DNA from: Paenibacillus_E oryzisoli_A
GTDB lineage: Bacteria; Bacillota; Bacilli; Paenibacillales; NBRC-103111
Reading direction: 5' to 3'
Length of the DNA stretch: 64,000 nucleotides
Assembly (NCBI RefSeq): GCF_050467285.1
Contig: NZ_JBCMUN010000001.1
Span: 496,001-560,000, forward strand
Part shown: piece by piece, positions 8,152 through 16,041 of the stretch
Numbering within the stretch: the first letter of the stretch is position 1
Layout: every line of letters begins with the position of its first letter
Translations under genes and position numbers: made by a program
Notes under the pieces: generated by a model
What the model was told of the DNA's origin: nothing
The model's input: only the letters and a program-made list of their open reading frames with translations
Databases searched by the model: none

Positions 8152-9384
8152 TTACCGTTCCCTCGATTTCACCCAAGGCGAGTAGAGCGTACGTGAGGTC
8201 CGCCGCATCTTGGCTTCGACTTCCAATGTGAGCTCCGCATTCGGCAAAATGGAGGTTTCCCAGTCTGCTTTGATTTGTTCCCACAGTTTGGGGTTGCGGT
8301 CTTCGACCGTATTGCCGAAGGCGAAAATATCGGAGTGCAGCTCGACCGCGATTTTATGAAAAGCAAGATGGACCTCAGATTCGATTTTTTTGGCAAATTC
8401 CTTCTCCAGGAAGGCGATGGTGGCGTTGTCGACTTTAAACGAGGTGCCGGATTTGTCGCCAAGGTTGAACTCGACGCTGATAAACAAATGGATGCTCGCT
8501 TTGCCACCCTCATAAGTCACTTTTCGCTTTGTCTTCAAATCGTCGACCAGTTCCAACGAGATGTGGCAGTTAGTTTCATTGGGGCAAGGAACCGCGACGA
8601 TTGCGCTTTTTAGTTCCCCCATCACCCACAGAAAGCCTCTCGTCTCTTTGCCTGATAATGTTCCTACCATCCGCTCGTCTCGAAAAACCCCCGTACCGTT
8701 TGCGTAAAATAAAGTGGACTGCTTCGTATCCTTTCCCTGGTAAGGCGCTATTCCGACAATTTGACTGACATAGTCCGATTGATCGATCAGATGCACAATC
8801 GGTGAAAATGGTTGACCGCCGGTCGGCTGCGCAAACTTGCGTGCAAATTCGGTGAATTGCACTTTGGCGCAATTGCCTTCCATGTCGGTATGCTGGATCA
8901 ACTCCCGCAAGTAATTGGCGGATATGGTCGCAATGTCAGGGCTTGATTCCAATAGATCCAGGGCTCTTCCTTTGACGATTGCAATATAGGCTGTACCTCT
9001 TAACTCGGGATCTAATGAGAAGAAGTCCAGATAGTGCCGGACGTTCATTTTGGCGGCCTTCTCGCCGATGAGCAGCACTTGAAGGTGGGACCAGTACAGC
9101 TTTCTGCCTGTAATTTTGACGTAATTACGAATGGCTTCAAAGGTTGTTGGGCCCGAGACGCTTAATGTTTTTTTCTGCTCACCCTTCAGATTGTTCGATG
9201 GTTTCATCGCCTCCAGCACGGGGGTGAGGACGGTAACGACGATTTGTCCCTTATCGTTCAGGTCAATGCCGGCGGCCAGGGCGTATTCTACCGTATCCGC
9301 TTCGTGCCGATTCCAACAGCCGGTCGTCAGGAGCAAGAGTGCGGGCAGCAGGAAGCCGAGAACTGTTTTACGAAGAGCAGTCAT
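8152..9384 (-). CDS. Ger(x)C family spore germinant receptor lipoprotein (C subunit)
   Basis: 410 residues with a lipoprotein signal: hydrophobic 8-20 then LTTGC, with the Cys at about 23 as lipidation site, followed by WNRHEADTVEYALAAGIDL, the hallmark start of GerAC/GerBC proteins. C subunits sit on the outer face of the spore inner membrane and join A and B subunits into the germinant receptor. The start codon lies inside the end of the B-subunit gene (17-base overlap), so the two are coupled. It is the last gene of a D-A-B-C operon. Confidence 0.93.
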   Translation of the reverse strand: MTALRKTVLGFLLPALLLLTTGCWNRHEADTVEYALAAGIDLNDKGQIVVTVLTPVLEAMKPSNNLKGEQKKTLSVSGPTTFEAIRNYVKITGRKLYWSHLQVLLIGEKAAKMNVRHYLDFFSLDPELRGTAYIAIVKGRALDLLESSPDIATISANYLRELIQHTDMEGNCAKVQFTEFARKFAQPTGGQPFSPIVHLIDQSDYVSQIVGIAPYQGKDTKQSTLFYANGTGVFRDERMVGTLSGKETRGFLWVMGELKSAIVAVPCPNETNCHISLELVDDLKTKRKVTYEGGKASIHLFISVEFNLGDKSGTSFKVDNATIAFLEKEFAKKIESEVHLAFHKIAVELHSDIFAFGNTVEDRNPKLWEQIKADWETSILPNAELTLEVEAKMRRTSRTLYSPWVKSRER

Positions 9385-10468
9385 TCCGAGATCTCCTTGT
9401 TTTTAGTTTGCCGGCTGCCCAAAGCAGGAGAAGTATGACCAAGGCGTAGACGCAGAAAATGAGTCCTTTTGCCGCTTCAAACTCGACAATGGACTGATAA
9501 ATATTGCCCGGAATTAATGCACAATAGAAGACGATGACTGCCATAGGGACGATCAGACTGCGGTGGGTTTGTGTACCGAACCATTCCTGAAAGCCCACGC
9601 AGCTGGCATAGAGTGTGAAACTACCTTTCGTGACATTGATAAATACCCATGCGGCGATAAAAGGACTTTCCAGATGCTCGATAAATTCAAAGATGTCAAT
9701 GTCTTTGATCATTTCAACGACAGGGAATGTAAGTCGCTGCGTGTAGGCGCTGCCGTATGTGCCCAAGGTAAGGAAGAAAGTAACCTCGAACAACAGCGTG
9801 ACAACGACGACGCACCACAGCATGATCCGGAACATGTGATGTTTGTGCTTAATTGACGGATAGATAAAAAGCAGCAAAATCATCTCGGAGAAAAGGCTGC
9901 AGATGCCGAGCGAGCCTCGAAATACGTCGCTGAAGGAGGAGGTGAAATAAGGCGTGATGCGCTGCAGTTCCACATCGTTCAGCGAGAGGGTGAAGAGCAC
10001 GGCCATGAGCAAAACGACGCCGGGAAGCACGATTTCTCCCCATTGGGCGACAGCCCGCATGCCGTCTTTAATCAGGTAGCAGCGCAGCAAGAGCAGCATC
10101 AGGATGATCAGTTCCAGCGGCGTTTCCGGGAGCAGCAGGGCCACGAAGAGCTCGCTGATGATGCGCACGGTCATGGCTGAGACGAGCAGCAGCGGCAGTA
10201 AAAGCAGCAGCGCGAACAGGCGCCCGATAACCGGGCCGAATACGTGCAAGGCGTGGCCGATTAGATTTTTTTCATCCATCGCGCCGCCGACCCGGGAGAT
10301 AAGCCAAATCATAGGCACGGAGAGGAGGCTGCCGATCAGAATGGAGAGCCAGCCAGTGTGCCCGGCTGCTTGGGCCAAGATGCGCGGCAGCGTGAAAAAG
10401 ATCGTACCGTACACGGTAAAACAGCTGAGGATGATAATTTGTTTGGTTGAGAGATGTCCGGGTAACAA
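9368..10468 (-). CDS. GerAB/ArcD/ProY family germinant receptor B subunit
   Basis: 366 residues with about ten hydrophobic segments and the family start STKQIIILSCFTVYGTIFFTLPRILA. Members of this APC-superfamily branch are the integral membrane B subunits of spore germinant receptors and bind the small-molecule germinant. It lies between the A and C subunit genes. The ligand cannot be predicted from sequence. Confidence 0.92.
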   Translation of the reverse strand: MLPGHLSTKQIIILSCFTVYGTIFFTLPRILAQAAGHTGWLSILIGSLLSVPMIWLISRVGGAMDEKNLIGHALHVFGPVIGRLFALLLLLPLLLVSAMTVRIISELFVALLLPETPLELIILMLLLLRCYLIKDGMRAVAQWGEIVLPGVVLLMAVLFTLSLNDVELQRITPYFTSSFSDVFRGSLGICSLFSEMILLLFIYPSIKHKHHMFRIMLWCVVVVTLLFEVTFFLTLGTYGSAYTQRLTFPVVEMIKDIDIFEFIEHLESPFIAAWVFINVTKGSFTLYASCVGFQEWFGTQTHRSLIVPMAVIVFYCALIPGNIYQSIVEFEAAKGLIFCVYALVILLLLWAAGKLKTRRSRNDCSS

Positions 10469-10486
10469 GACGTAACCTCCACGTGC

Positions 10487-12037
10487 TTAAGTTTTTGATT
10501 TTTTGCGGCCGAGGAACCCCAAGTGGTAGTGGTTGAAAGGTGTCGGCTTTTTGAACACGATGGAATCGTCCACAAGGCCCAGTGTTTGCGGCGTCAGAGG
10601 CGCGAGGTAGCTGACGCCGAAGGAACGCAGATGGATCATATGAATCAGAATACAGCCTGTACCGAAAACGATGCCGAAAATGCCGAAAACCGCCGCGAGT
10701 ACCATAATGGGAAACCGCAGCAAACGAATGGCCAGGGCAGCATTGAAGTTGGGAATGACAAACGAGCCGATTGCCGTAAAAGACACGATGATCGTCAGAA
10801 CAGGTCCGACGATGTTGGCCTGTACGGCCGCCTGGCCGATGACGAGTGCCCCGACGATGCCGATCGTTTGGCCCATGGAGCCCGGCAGACGGAGACTGGC
10901 TTCTCGCAGCAGTTCCAGACTGATCTCCATGATCAGCGCTTCGAAGAAAGCGGGAAATGGGATGCCGCTGCGATTGCTGGCAATGGCCAGCATCAGCTGC
11001 GTGGGCAGCATCTCCTGATGAAAGGAGGAGATTGCAATATAGAGAGAAGGCAGCAGCAAGGCCATCAGCATCGCGAAGAGGCGAACCCCGCGTACCATCG
11101 TGACGGCGAGATAATTTAAGTTGTAATCTTCCGTGGCTAGCAGAAATTCGGGAAAGGTCACCGGCATAATCAGGGCAAATGGCGTTCCGTCGACCAGGAC
11201 GACCACCTTGCCTTCCAGCAGGGCTGCCGCTGTTTTGTCCGCTCGTTCCGTAGAAGCAATTTGCGGAAAAGGCGAGAAGGGAGCGTCTTCCAGAAAATCC
11301 TCCAATTGTCCGCTGTCCAGAATACCTTCTGTGGTGACGGCTGCCAGCCTCCGTTTGACTTCTTCCACGATATGCGGATTCGCGATGTCGCGCAGATAGG
11401 CGACGACGCAATCGGTTTGGGTGCGACTGCCAATCTGAACGGGGAATAGATCCAGATGCGGATCTTTGATTTTGCGCCGGAGCAAGGCGGTGTTGGTGCG
11501 GAGCACTTCATTAAAAGCGTCCTGCGGCCCCCGGATCAGGGGCTCCGTTGTCGGATTGGAAATCGTGCGATGCTCCCAGCCCTCGGACGTGATGAGCAAG
11601 CAGCCTGCGGCGCCGTCCAACAGCACCAGCGTGTTGGAGTACAGCAGCCCGCGAAGGATTTCCCGCAGCGAAGGCACGAGTTTGATGCCGCTGGCCGTAA
11701 TCACATGATTTTGCAGGTAAGGCAGGGTCACTTGTCCTGCAGGTTCTAATCGAACCAAGGGCAAGGTAACACATTGATGCACGATGTCTTTTTCCGCGAG
11801 TCCGTCGATATACAGCACGGCCGCCCGCGTCTCTGAGCCATCGGGACCGCGCAATGGTATTTCGCGCAGGATGAGATCGGAGGCGTAAGGGATGGCTTGG
11901 CGGATTGCCGTCAGATTGCTGTCCAGGCTACTGCTCAGCGGATCTTCTGCAATGCTCTGAAAGTCGGCGCTGGATTCCGAGCTGTCGGGCAACGTTCGGG
12001 TTGCGGAGCGGATAAGAAGCTTTCCTAATAATGACAA
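10487..12037 (-). CDS. GerA family germinant receptor A subunit
   Basis: 516 residues, normal for GerAA-type proteins. A long soluble N-terminal domain contains the family block DLILREIPLRGPDGS, EAVLDGAAG-like LLDGAAGCLLI, and RGPQDAFNE; about five membrane segments follow in the C-terminal half, with SLYIAISSFHQEMLPTQLM typical of the family. A subunits form the oligomeric channel component of the receptor in the inner spore membrane. The start is a TTG, with GGAGGG about ten bases upstream inside the end of the preceding small gene, so the two are tightly linked. Confidence 0.94.
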   Translation of the reverse strand: MSLLGKLLIRSATRTLPDSSESSADFQSIAEDPLSSSLDSNLTAIRQAIPYASDLILREIPLRGPDGSETRAAVLYIDGLAEKDIVHQCVTLPLVRLEPAGQVTLPYLQNHVITASGIKLVPSLREILRGLLYSNTLVLLDGAAGCLLITSEGWEHRTISNPTTEPLIRGPQDAFNEVLRTNTALLRRKIKDPHLDLFPVQIGSRTQTDCVVAYLRDIANPHIVEEVKRRLAAVTTEGILDSGQLEDFLEDAPFSPFPQIASTERADKTAAALLEGKVVVLVDGTPFALIMPVTFPEFLLATEDYNLNYLAVTMVRGVRLFAMLMALLLPSLYIAISSFHQEMLPTQLMLAIASNRSGIPFPAFFEALIMEISLELLREASLRLPGSMGQTIGIVGALVIGQAAVQANIVGPVLTIIVSFTAIGSFVIPNFNAALAIRLLRFPIMVLAAVFGIFGIVFGTGCILIHMIHLRSFGVSYLAPLTPQTLGLVDDSIVFKKPTPFNHYHLGFLGRKKSKT

Positions 12038-12039
12038 GT

Positions 12040-12252
12040 TTATTCGCCCTCCTCGGAAGCAAAGATATCCATGACGTTTTGCAAAAGCGTCGTCAACAGA
12101 TCGGATTTTCCAAGAACAAATAATACGGCAAGTATGAGTCCGATGAGCAGCAGGGATATGTACGCAGGGACAAGTCTGGCATCTTGCTGACGGGCGGCTT
12201 TTCGAGGGTACCCGATGGCAAGTACTGCTAATGTAGCGAGAAAGATCAGCAT
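12040..12252 (-). CDS. Two-helix small membrane protein, candidate germinant-receptor D subunit
   Basis: 70 residues from the ATG at 12252, which has AGGTG seven bases upstream; an in-frame ATG at 12285 would add 11 residues but has a poorer site. Two hydrophobic segments are visible (MLIFLATLAVLAIGY and AYISLLLIGLILAVLFVLG) with a basic loop between and an acidic tail. Known: several spore formers carry a small two-helix D gene beside ger operons that modulates germination. Here it is the first gene, three bases ahead of the A subunit. Sequence similarity to known D proteins is not demonstrated; the call rests on size, topology and position. Confidence 0.7.
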   Translation of the reverse strand: MLIFLATLAVLAIGYPRKAARQQDARLVPAYISLLLIGLILAVLFVLGKSDLLTTLLQNVMDIFASEEGE

Positions 12253-12413
12253 ATGGATCACCTGAGCTTGATTTAGAGGTAGCATCTGCTTCGCCTGGCT
12301 TTTTTATCCATTTGCGGTGGCGGAAACTGCTGTGCGGGATTCTCGGCGGGTTTCTGCGTCTGTCCGCGTGCGATCCGATTTCATGAGTTATTGTGGCAAA
12401 GCCTTAAAGCAAA

Positions 12414-12422
12414 TGGTACAAT
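12414..12422 (+). promoter_or_regulatory. tkt: Extended -10 promoter element upstream of tkt
   Basis: TGG followed by TACAAT (12417-12422) fits an extended sigma-A -10 element. A weak -35-like TGGCAA sits 17 bp upstream at 12394-12399. The start codon is about 77 bp downstream. No riboswitch-like structure is seen in the leader. Confidence 0.45.
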
Positions 12423-12498
12423 AATGCAAGCGATCAAATGACTTGTCTAAGAAGTCGAATGCTGATGAATATACAGAGAAATTGGAGGGAATTTTCGC

Positions 12499-14520
12499 AT
12501 GACGGCAACAAATAAAACAATCGAGCAACTTGCAGTTGATACCATTCGTACACTCGGGATCGATGCAGTTGAAAAAGCAAAATCCGGCCATCCAGGGATG
12601 GTTATGGGCGCTGCGCCAATGGCTTACGTGCTGTGGAAGCAGCATATGAAACACAATCCTTCGAACCCGAACTGGGTCAACCGCGACCGCTTCGTGCTGT
12701 CCGCAGGCCACGGCTCCATGCTGCTCTACAGCTTGCTCCACCTGTGCGGCTACGACTTGCCGATGGAAGAGATCAAGAACTTCCGTCAGTGGGGAAGCAA
12801 AACCCCGGGTCACCCGGAGTATGGCCACACGCCAGGTGTTGACGCCACTACAGGCCCGCTTGGTCAAGGCGTTGGTATGGCTGTAGGTATGGCAATGGCT
12901 GAAGCACACCTGAGAGAAACGTATAACAAAGAAAGCTTCCCGGTGATCGATCACTACACATACGCGATCTGCGGCGACGGCGACATGATGGAAGGCGTTT
13001 CGTCCGAGGCGGTTTCCTTGGCGGCGCACCTGAAGCTGGGCAAACTCATCATGCTCTACGATTCCAACGATATCTCCCTCGACGGTGAGCTGAATATGGC
13101 GTTCTCCGAGAGCGTGCACAAGCGTTTTGAAGCGTACGGCTGGCAAGTGCTTCGCGTGGAAGAGCAGAACGATCTGGCGGCGATTTCGAACGCGATTGCA
13201 GAAGCGAAAGCCGATACGACGCGTCCTACGCTGATCGAAGTGAAAACGACGATCGGTTTCGGCTCTCCGAACAAAGGCGGCAAAGGCGGCCATGTCGGAC
13301 CACACGGATCCCCGCTGGGCGGCGACGAAGTGAAGCTGACGAAGCAAGCGTACGGCTGGCCGGAAGAACCAGACTTCTTGGTTCCGGATGAAGTTCGCGC
13401 GCACTACGCGGAAATTCAAAAAGAAGGCACGGCTGCTGAGCAAGCATGGAACAGCCTGCTGAATGACTATATCGCGGCATATCCTGAGCTTGGCAAACAG
13501 TTCAGCGCAGCAGTGAGCGGCGAGCTTCCAGCTGGTTGGGATGCGGAATTGCCGGTATACACGACGGCTGACAAGCCAATGGCGACGCGCGTCGCTTCCG
13601 GCAATGCGATCAACGCGATTGCAGGCAAGCTGCCGCAACTGATCGGCGGTTCTGCCGACCTGGCGAGCTCCAACAATACGATGATCAAAGGCGAATCGAA
13701 CTACAGCGCAAGCAACTATGCGGGGCGCAACGTATGGTTTGGCGTGCGCGAGTTCGGCATGGGCACAGCGATGAACGGCATGGCGCTTCACGGCGGCGTC
13801 AAAGTGTACGGCGCGACGTTCTTCGTGTTCTCCGACTACCTGCGCGCATCCATCCGTCTTGCCGCATTGATGCAGCTTCCGGTGATCTACGTCCTGACGC
13901 ACGACAGCATCGCGGTTGGCGAAGACGGCCCTACGCATGAGCCGATCGAGCAATTGCCTGCACTGCGCGTCATTCCAGGCATCACGGTCATTCGTCCTGC
14001 AGACGGCAACGAAACGTCCGAAGCTTGGCGCTATGCGGTTGCCGAAGCGAAAGGCCCGGTTGCGCTGGTGCTGACGCGTCAAAACTTGCCGATTCTGGAA
14101 GGCACCGTCGAAGGCGCCAAAGCGAACCTGAGCAAAGGCGGCTACGTCGTATCCGATGCGGCAAACGGCAAGCCGGATGCGCAAATCTTGGCAACAGGCT
14201 CTGAAGTGCAGCTTGCGGTTGCGGCTCAGAAGCTGCTCGCGGCGGAAGGTATCAACGTACGCGTTGTTTCCTTGCCAAGTTTGGAACTGTTCGAGAAACA
14301 GTCCAAAGCATACAAAGACTCCGTCATTCTGCCTAATGTGAAAAAACGTCTGGCTGTCGAGATGGCTTACCCACTCGGTTGGGAACGTTATGTCGGCGAC
14401 GAGGGTTCGATCCTAGGGATCTCTACATTCGGCGCTTCCGCGCCTGGCGACCGCGTACTCAAAGAGTACGGCTTCTCACCGGAGAACGTGGTAGCACGCG
14501 TGAAGGCTTTGCTGGGGTAA
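12499..14520 (+). CDS. tkt: Transketolase
   Basis: 673 residues, full length. The thiamine-diphosphate domain shows SGHPGMVMGAAPMAYVLW, the TPP motif GDGDMMEGVSSEAVSLAAHL and DSNDISLDG; the pyrimidine-binding domain has FGVREFGMGTAMNGMALHGG and THDSIAVGEDGPTHEPIEQL; a C-terminal domain ends with LATGSEVQLA. It transfers two-carbon ketol units between pentose-phosphate pathway sugars, linking pentoses to glycolysis. TTGGAGGGA lies before the ATG. It is transcribed alone, divergent from the ger operon. Confidence 0.98.
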   Translation: MTATNKTIEQLAVDTIRTLGIDAVEKAKSGHPGMVMGAAPMAYVLWKQHMKHNPSNPNWVNRDRFVLSAGHGSMLLYSLLHLCGYDLPMEEIKNFRQWGSKTPGHPEYGHTPGVDATTGPLGQGVGMAVGMAMAEAHLRETYNKESFPVIDHYTYAICGDGDMMEGVSSEAVSLAAHLKLGKLIMLYDSNDISLDGELNMAFSESVHKRFEAYGWQVLRVEEQNDLAAISNAIAEAKADTTRPTLIEVKTTIGFGSPNKGGKGGHVGPHGSPLGGDEVKLTKQAYGWPEEPDFLVPDEVRAHYAEIQKEGTAAEQAWNSLLNDYIAAYPELGKQFSAAVSGELPAGWDAELPVYTTADKPMATRVASGNAINAIAGKLPQLIGGSADLASSNNTMIKGESNYSASNYAGRNVWFGVREFGMGTAMNGMALHGGVKVYGATFFVFSDYLRASIRLAALMQLPVIYVLTHDSIAVGEDGPTHEPIEQLPALRVIPGITVIRPADGNETSEAWRYAVAEAKGPVALVLTRQNLPILEGTVEGAKANLSKGGYVVSDAANGKPDAQILATGSEVQLAVAAQKLLAAEGINVRVVSLPSLELFEKQSKAYKDSVILPNVKKRLAVEMAYPLGWERYVGDEGSILGISTFGASAPGDRVLKEYGFSPENVVARVKALLG

Positions 14521-14584
14521 GAGGGCTTCGGGATTCGAGGCTTCGGGGCGCGTCGGTGGCTCGCTCTGAAGCTTGCATATAACA

Positions 14585-14602
14585 GCCCGGCTACGGCCGG
14601 GC
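14585..14602. terminator. GC-rich hairpin between tkt and ppnP
   Basis: GCCCGG (14585-14590) pairs with CCGGGC (14597-14602) around a 6-nt loop. There is no T run after it, so it may be an intercistronic stem loop more than a true terminator. Confidence 0.35.
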
Positions 14603-14635
14603 ACATGACTAAGCATATTGGGGGAAATGGTCCAC

Positions 14636-14953
14636 ATGTCCAGCTTTGAAAATGTAACCGTCCTAACAAAAGCCAACGTTTATTTCGATGGCAAAGTGAC
14701 AAGCCGCACCGTCGTTTTCGCAGACGGCACGAAGAAAACACTTGGCATCCTGCTGCCAGGTGAATATGAGTTCGGCACAGATACCAAGGAAATCATGGAA
14801 ATCCAAGCCGGCGAGCTGAACGTTCAGCTGCCAGGCAGCGACGAGTGGATCTCCATCAGCGGCCAAGGTGAATTCACCGTGCCAGCCAACGCGAAATTCA
14901 AGCTCGACGTGAAAACTGTGAGCGACTACATCTGCTCGTATATTAGCGAGTAG
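14636..14953 (+). CDS. ppnP: Pyrimidine/purine nucleoside phosphorylase (DUF1255 cupin)
   Basis: A 105-residue single cupin barrel with the DUF1255/YaiE signature (VTVLTKANVYFDGKVTSRTV, LPGEYEFGTDTKEIMEI, GQGEFTVPANAKFKLDV, YICSYI). Known members phosphorolyse a range of nucleosides to base and (deoxy)ribose-1-phosphate. The ATG at 14636 matches the family start (MSSFENV); ATG 14627 and TTG 14618 are also in frame. A GGGGGA lies about ten bases upstream. A strong terminator follows. Confidence 0.92.
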   Translation: MSSFENVTVLTKANVYFDGKVTSRTVVFADGTKKTLGILLPGEYEFGTDTKEIMEIQAGELNVQLPGSDEWISISGQGEFTVPANAKFKLDVKTVSDYICSYISE

Positions 14954-14963
14954 TTGGCGAGCG

Positions 14964-15005
14964 AGCCCTTCACCATCCCCTTTGGGGATGGTGGGGGGCT
15001 TTTTT
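14964..15005 (+). terminator. Rho-independent terminator after ppnP
   Basis: CACCATCCCC (14971-14980) pairs with GGGGATGGTG (14984-14993) around TTT, extended by AGCCC/GGGCT outside it and followed by TTTTT. Confidence 0.85.
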
Positions 15006-15028
15006 CATGCCAAGGAGAGGGAGCTGCG

Positions 15029-15706
15029 CTAGAATTCGTACATTTGATTGGTAGCAGTCAACACATAGGAATGAACACGTGTCTTACCGCGAGCAGGGCG
15101 CAGAATGCCTTTGGCGTATAGACGATGCAGCCATTCACGAGGGCTGTCCATCCGTATGCCTAAGTGCTCGCTTACCAATCGTGAGTTTATCGGATCAGAG
15201 GACATTTTAGCTAGATGGATAATATCTCTTTCTCTATAGTTGAGCGGCACGGTAGGCTTTGCTTCCCCAAACCAATGCCCCATCACATGCAAAATAATTT
15301 GCTGACAGCGTCTGCTTCTCTGTGAAAGATCATCGTAGGAAAAGCGAAGCACTTTCCAGTCATCCAGTACTAGTTGGTTTTGCCGCATGAGTTGATTAGA
15401 GAACCGAGTGCGGTCTATGTCTCTTGCATGAGCAGAAAAGCCATCTATTTCAATAGCAATTCGGTAGGATCCGCGGAGATAGGCGAAGTCAATGAAGCGA
15501 GTGCCATCTTGAAAGTCTTTTACTTCATACTCGGGATGGAGATACCGAAAGTTGCCGATACTGGGCCACCATACTTGCGAAAGAAACTGCTTCTCTGCAT
15601 GCGCATGGCCTTCAAGCAGTCTTCGAAGCCTTTCACCAGAGCGGTGAGTGTGATGGTACTGAAGATATTGTTCATAATTTGTGGTGAATTCTTTCGATAC
15701 TGTCAT
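15029..15706 (-). CDS. DUF559/Vsr-like nuclease-fold protein with a C-terminal winged helix
   Basis: 225 residues from ATG 15706 (GAGGAGG ten bases upstream; a TTG two codons earlier is possible). Residues about 36-125 look like a PD-(D/E)XK nuclease of the DUF559/Vsr type: AEKQFL, then FIDFAY with D73, then AIEIDGFSAH with E86 and D88, then DRTRFSNQLMRQNQLVLDDWKVLRFSYDDL. The C-terminal 80 residues (MSSDPINSRLVSEHLGI, WLHRLYAKGILRPA) resemble a winged-helix DNA-binding unit. The likely role is single-protein DNA cleavage or repair, but no partner genes are present and no activity is established. The gene is more AT-rich than its neighbours, which may indicate transfer. Confidence 0.65.
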   Translation of the reverse strand: MTVSKEFTTNYEQYLQYHHTHRSGERLRRLLEGHAHAEKQFLSQVWWPSIGNFRYLHPEYEVKDFQDGTRFIDFAYLRGSYRIAIEIDGFSAHARDIDRTRFSNQLMRQNQLVLDDWKVLRFSYDDLSQRSRRCQQIILHVMGHWFGEAKPTVPLNYRERDIIHLAKMSSDPINSRLVSEHLGIRMDSPREWLHRLYAKGILRPARGKTRVHSYVLTATNQMYEF

Positions 15707-15732
15707 TTGCAAGTTACCTCCTCAAAATAAAA

Positions 15733-15768
15733 ACACCGCCTTTTCCATTTATCTGGAAAGGACGGTGT
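15733..15768 (-). terminator. Rho-independent terminator for minus-strand transcription
   Basis: ACACCGCCTTTTCCA (15733-15747) pairs with TGGAAAGGACGGTGT (15754-15768), with one mismatch; read on the minus strand it is followed by TTTTTATTTT. It would stop transcripts from the dehydrogenase-PilZ gene before the nuclease gene. Confidence 0.75.
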
Positions 15769-15789
15769 GCTTCACGCGTCTAAATTGGG

Positions 15790-16003
15790 TATTGAATTCT
15801 CGCTAAGGGTGCCTAGCCCCAGTTAAATCACCGGAAATGGCAGAAATCGCTCAGCTAAGAGGGCACAGCCCTGCTTAACAGCGGCGAAATCGAGCTTAAA
15901 CCGTAAATTTCAGCCACATAAGGGTGCCTAGCCCTTGTTAACTCGCCGGAAATGACTAAAATCGCTGCGATAAGAGGGGGGAGCCCCTCTTAGCAAGACC
16001 GCG
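15790..16003. repeat. Cluster of imperfect intergenic repeats
   Basis: Four related units begin near 15805, 15859, 15918 and 15972 with TAAGGGTGCCTAGCCC or TAAGAGGG..AGCCC and continue with TTAA..CGGAAAT and AAATCGCT. The spacing is about 52-63 bp and units alternate between two variants. There is no open frame across it. It fills most of the 330-bp gap between the nuclease and dehydrogenase genes. It looks like a dispersed extragenic repeat family, not a CRISPR array, because the spacers themselves are conserved. Confidence 0.75.
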
Positions 16004-16041
16004 CCATGCGTCTGACTGCCGTGACCGGCCTCGTGAATCCC

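Noticed and set aside
12286..12498. Riboswitch upstream of transketolase
   Set aside because: The leader is short and no known riboswitch core or stem set can be traced in it.
12386..14184. Long minus-strand reading frame over transketolase
   Set aside because: Arg/His-rich shadow of a clear transketolase; similar shadows occur under many of the GC-rich genes.
15790..16003. Possible CRISPR array
   Set aside because: Units are imperfect, their spacing varies, the intervening bases are themselves repeated, and no cas gene is present.
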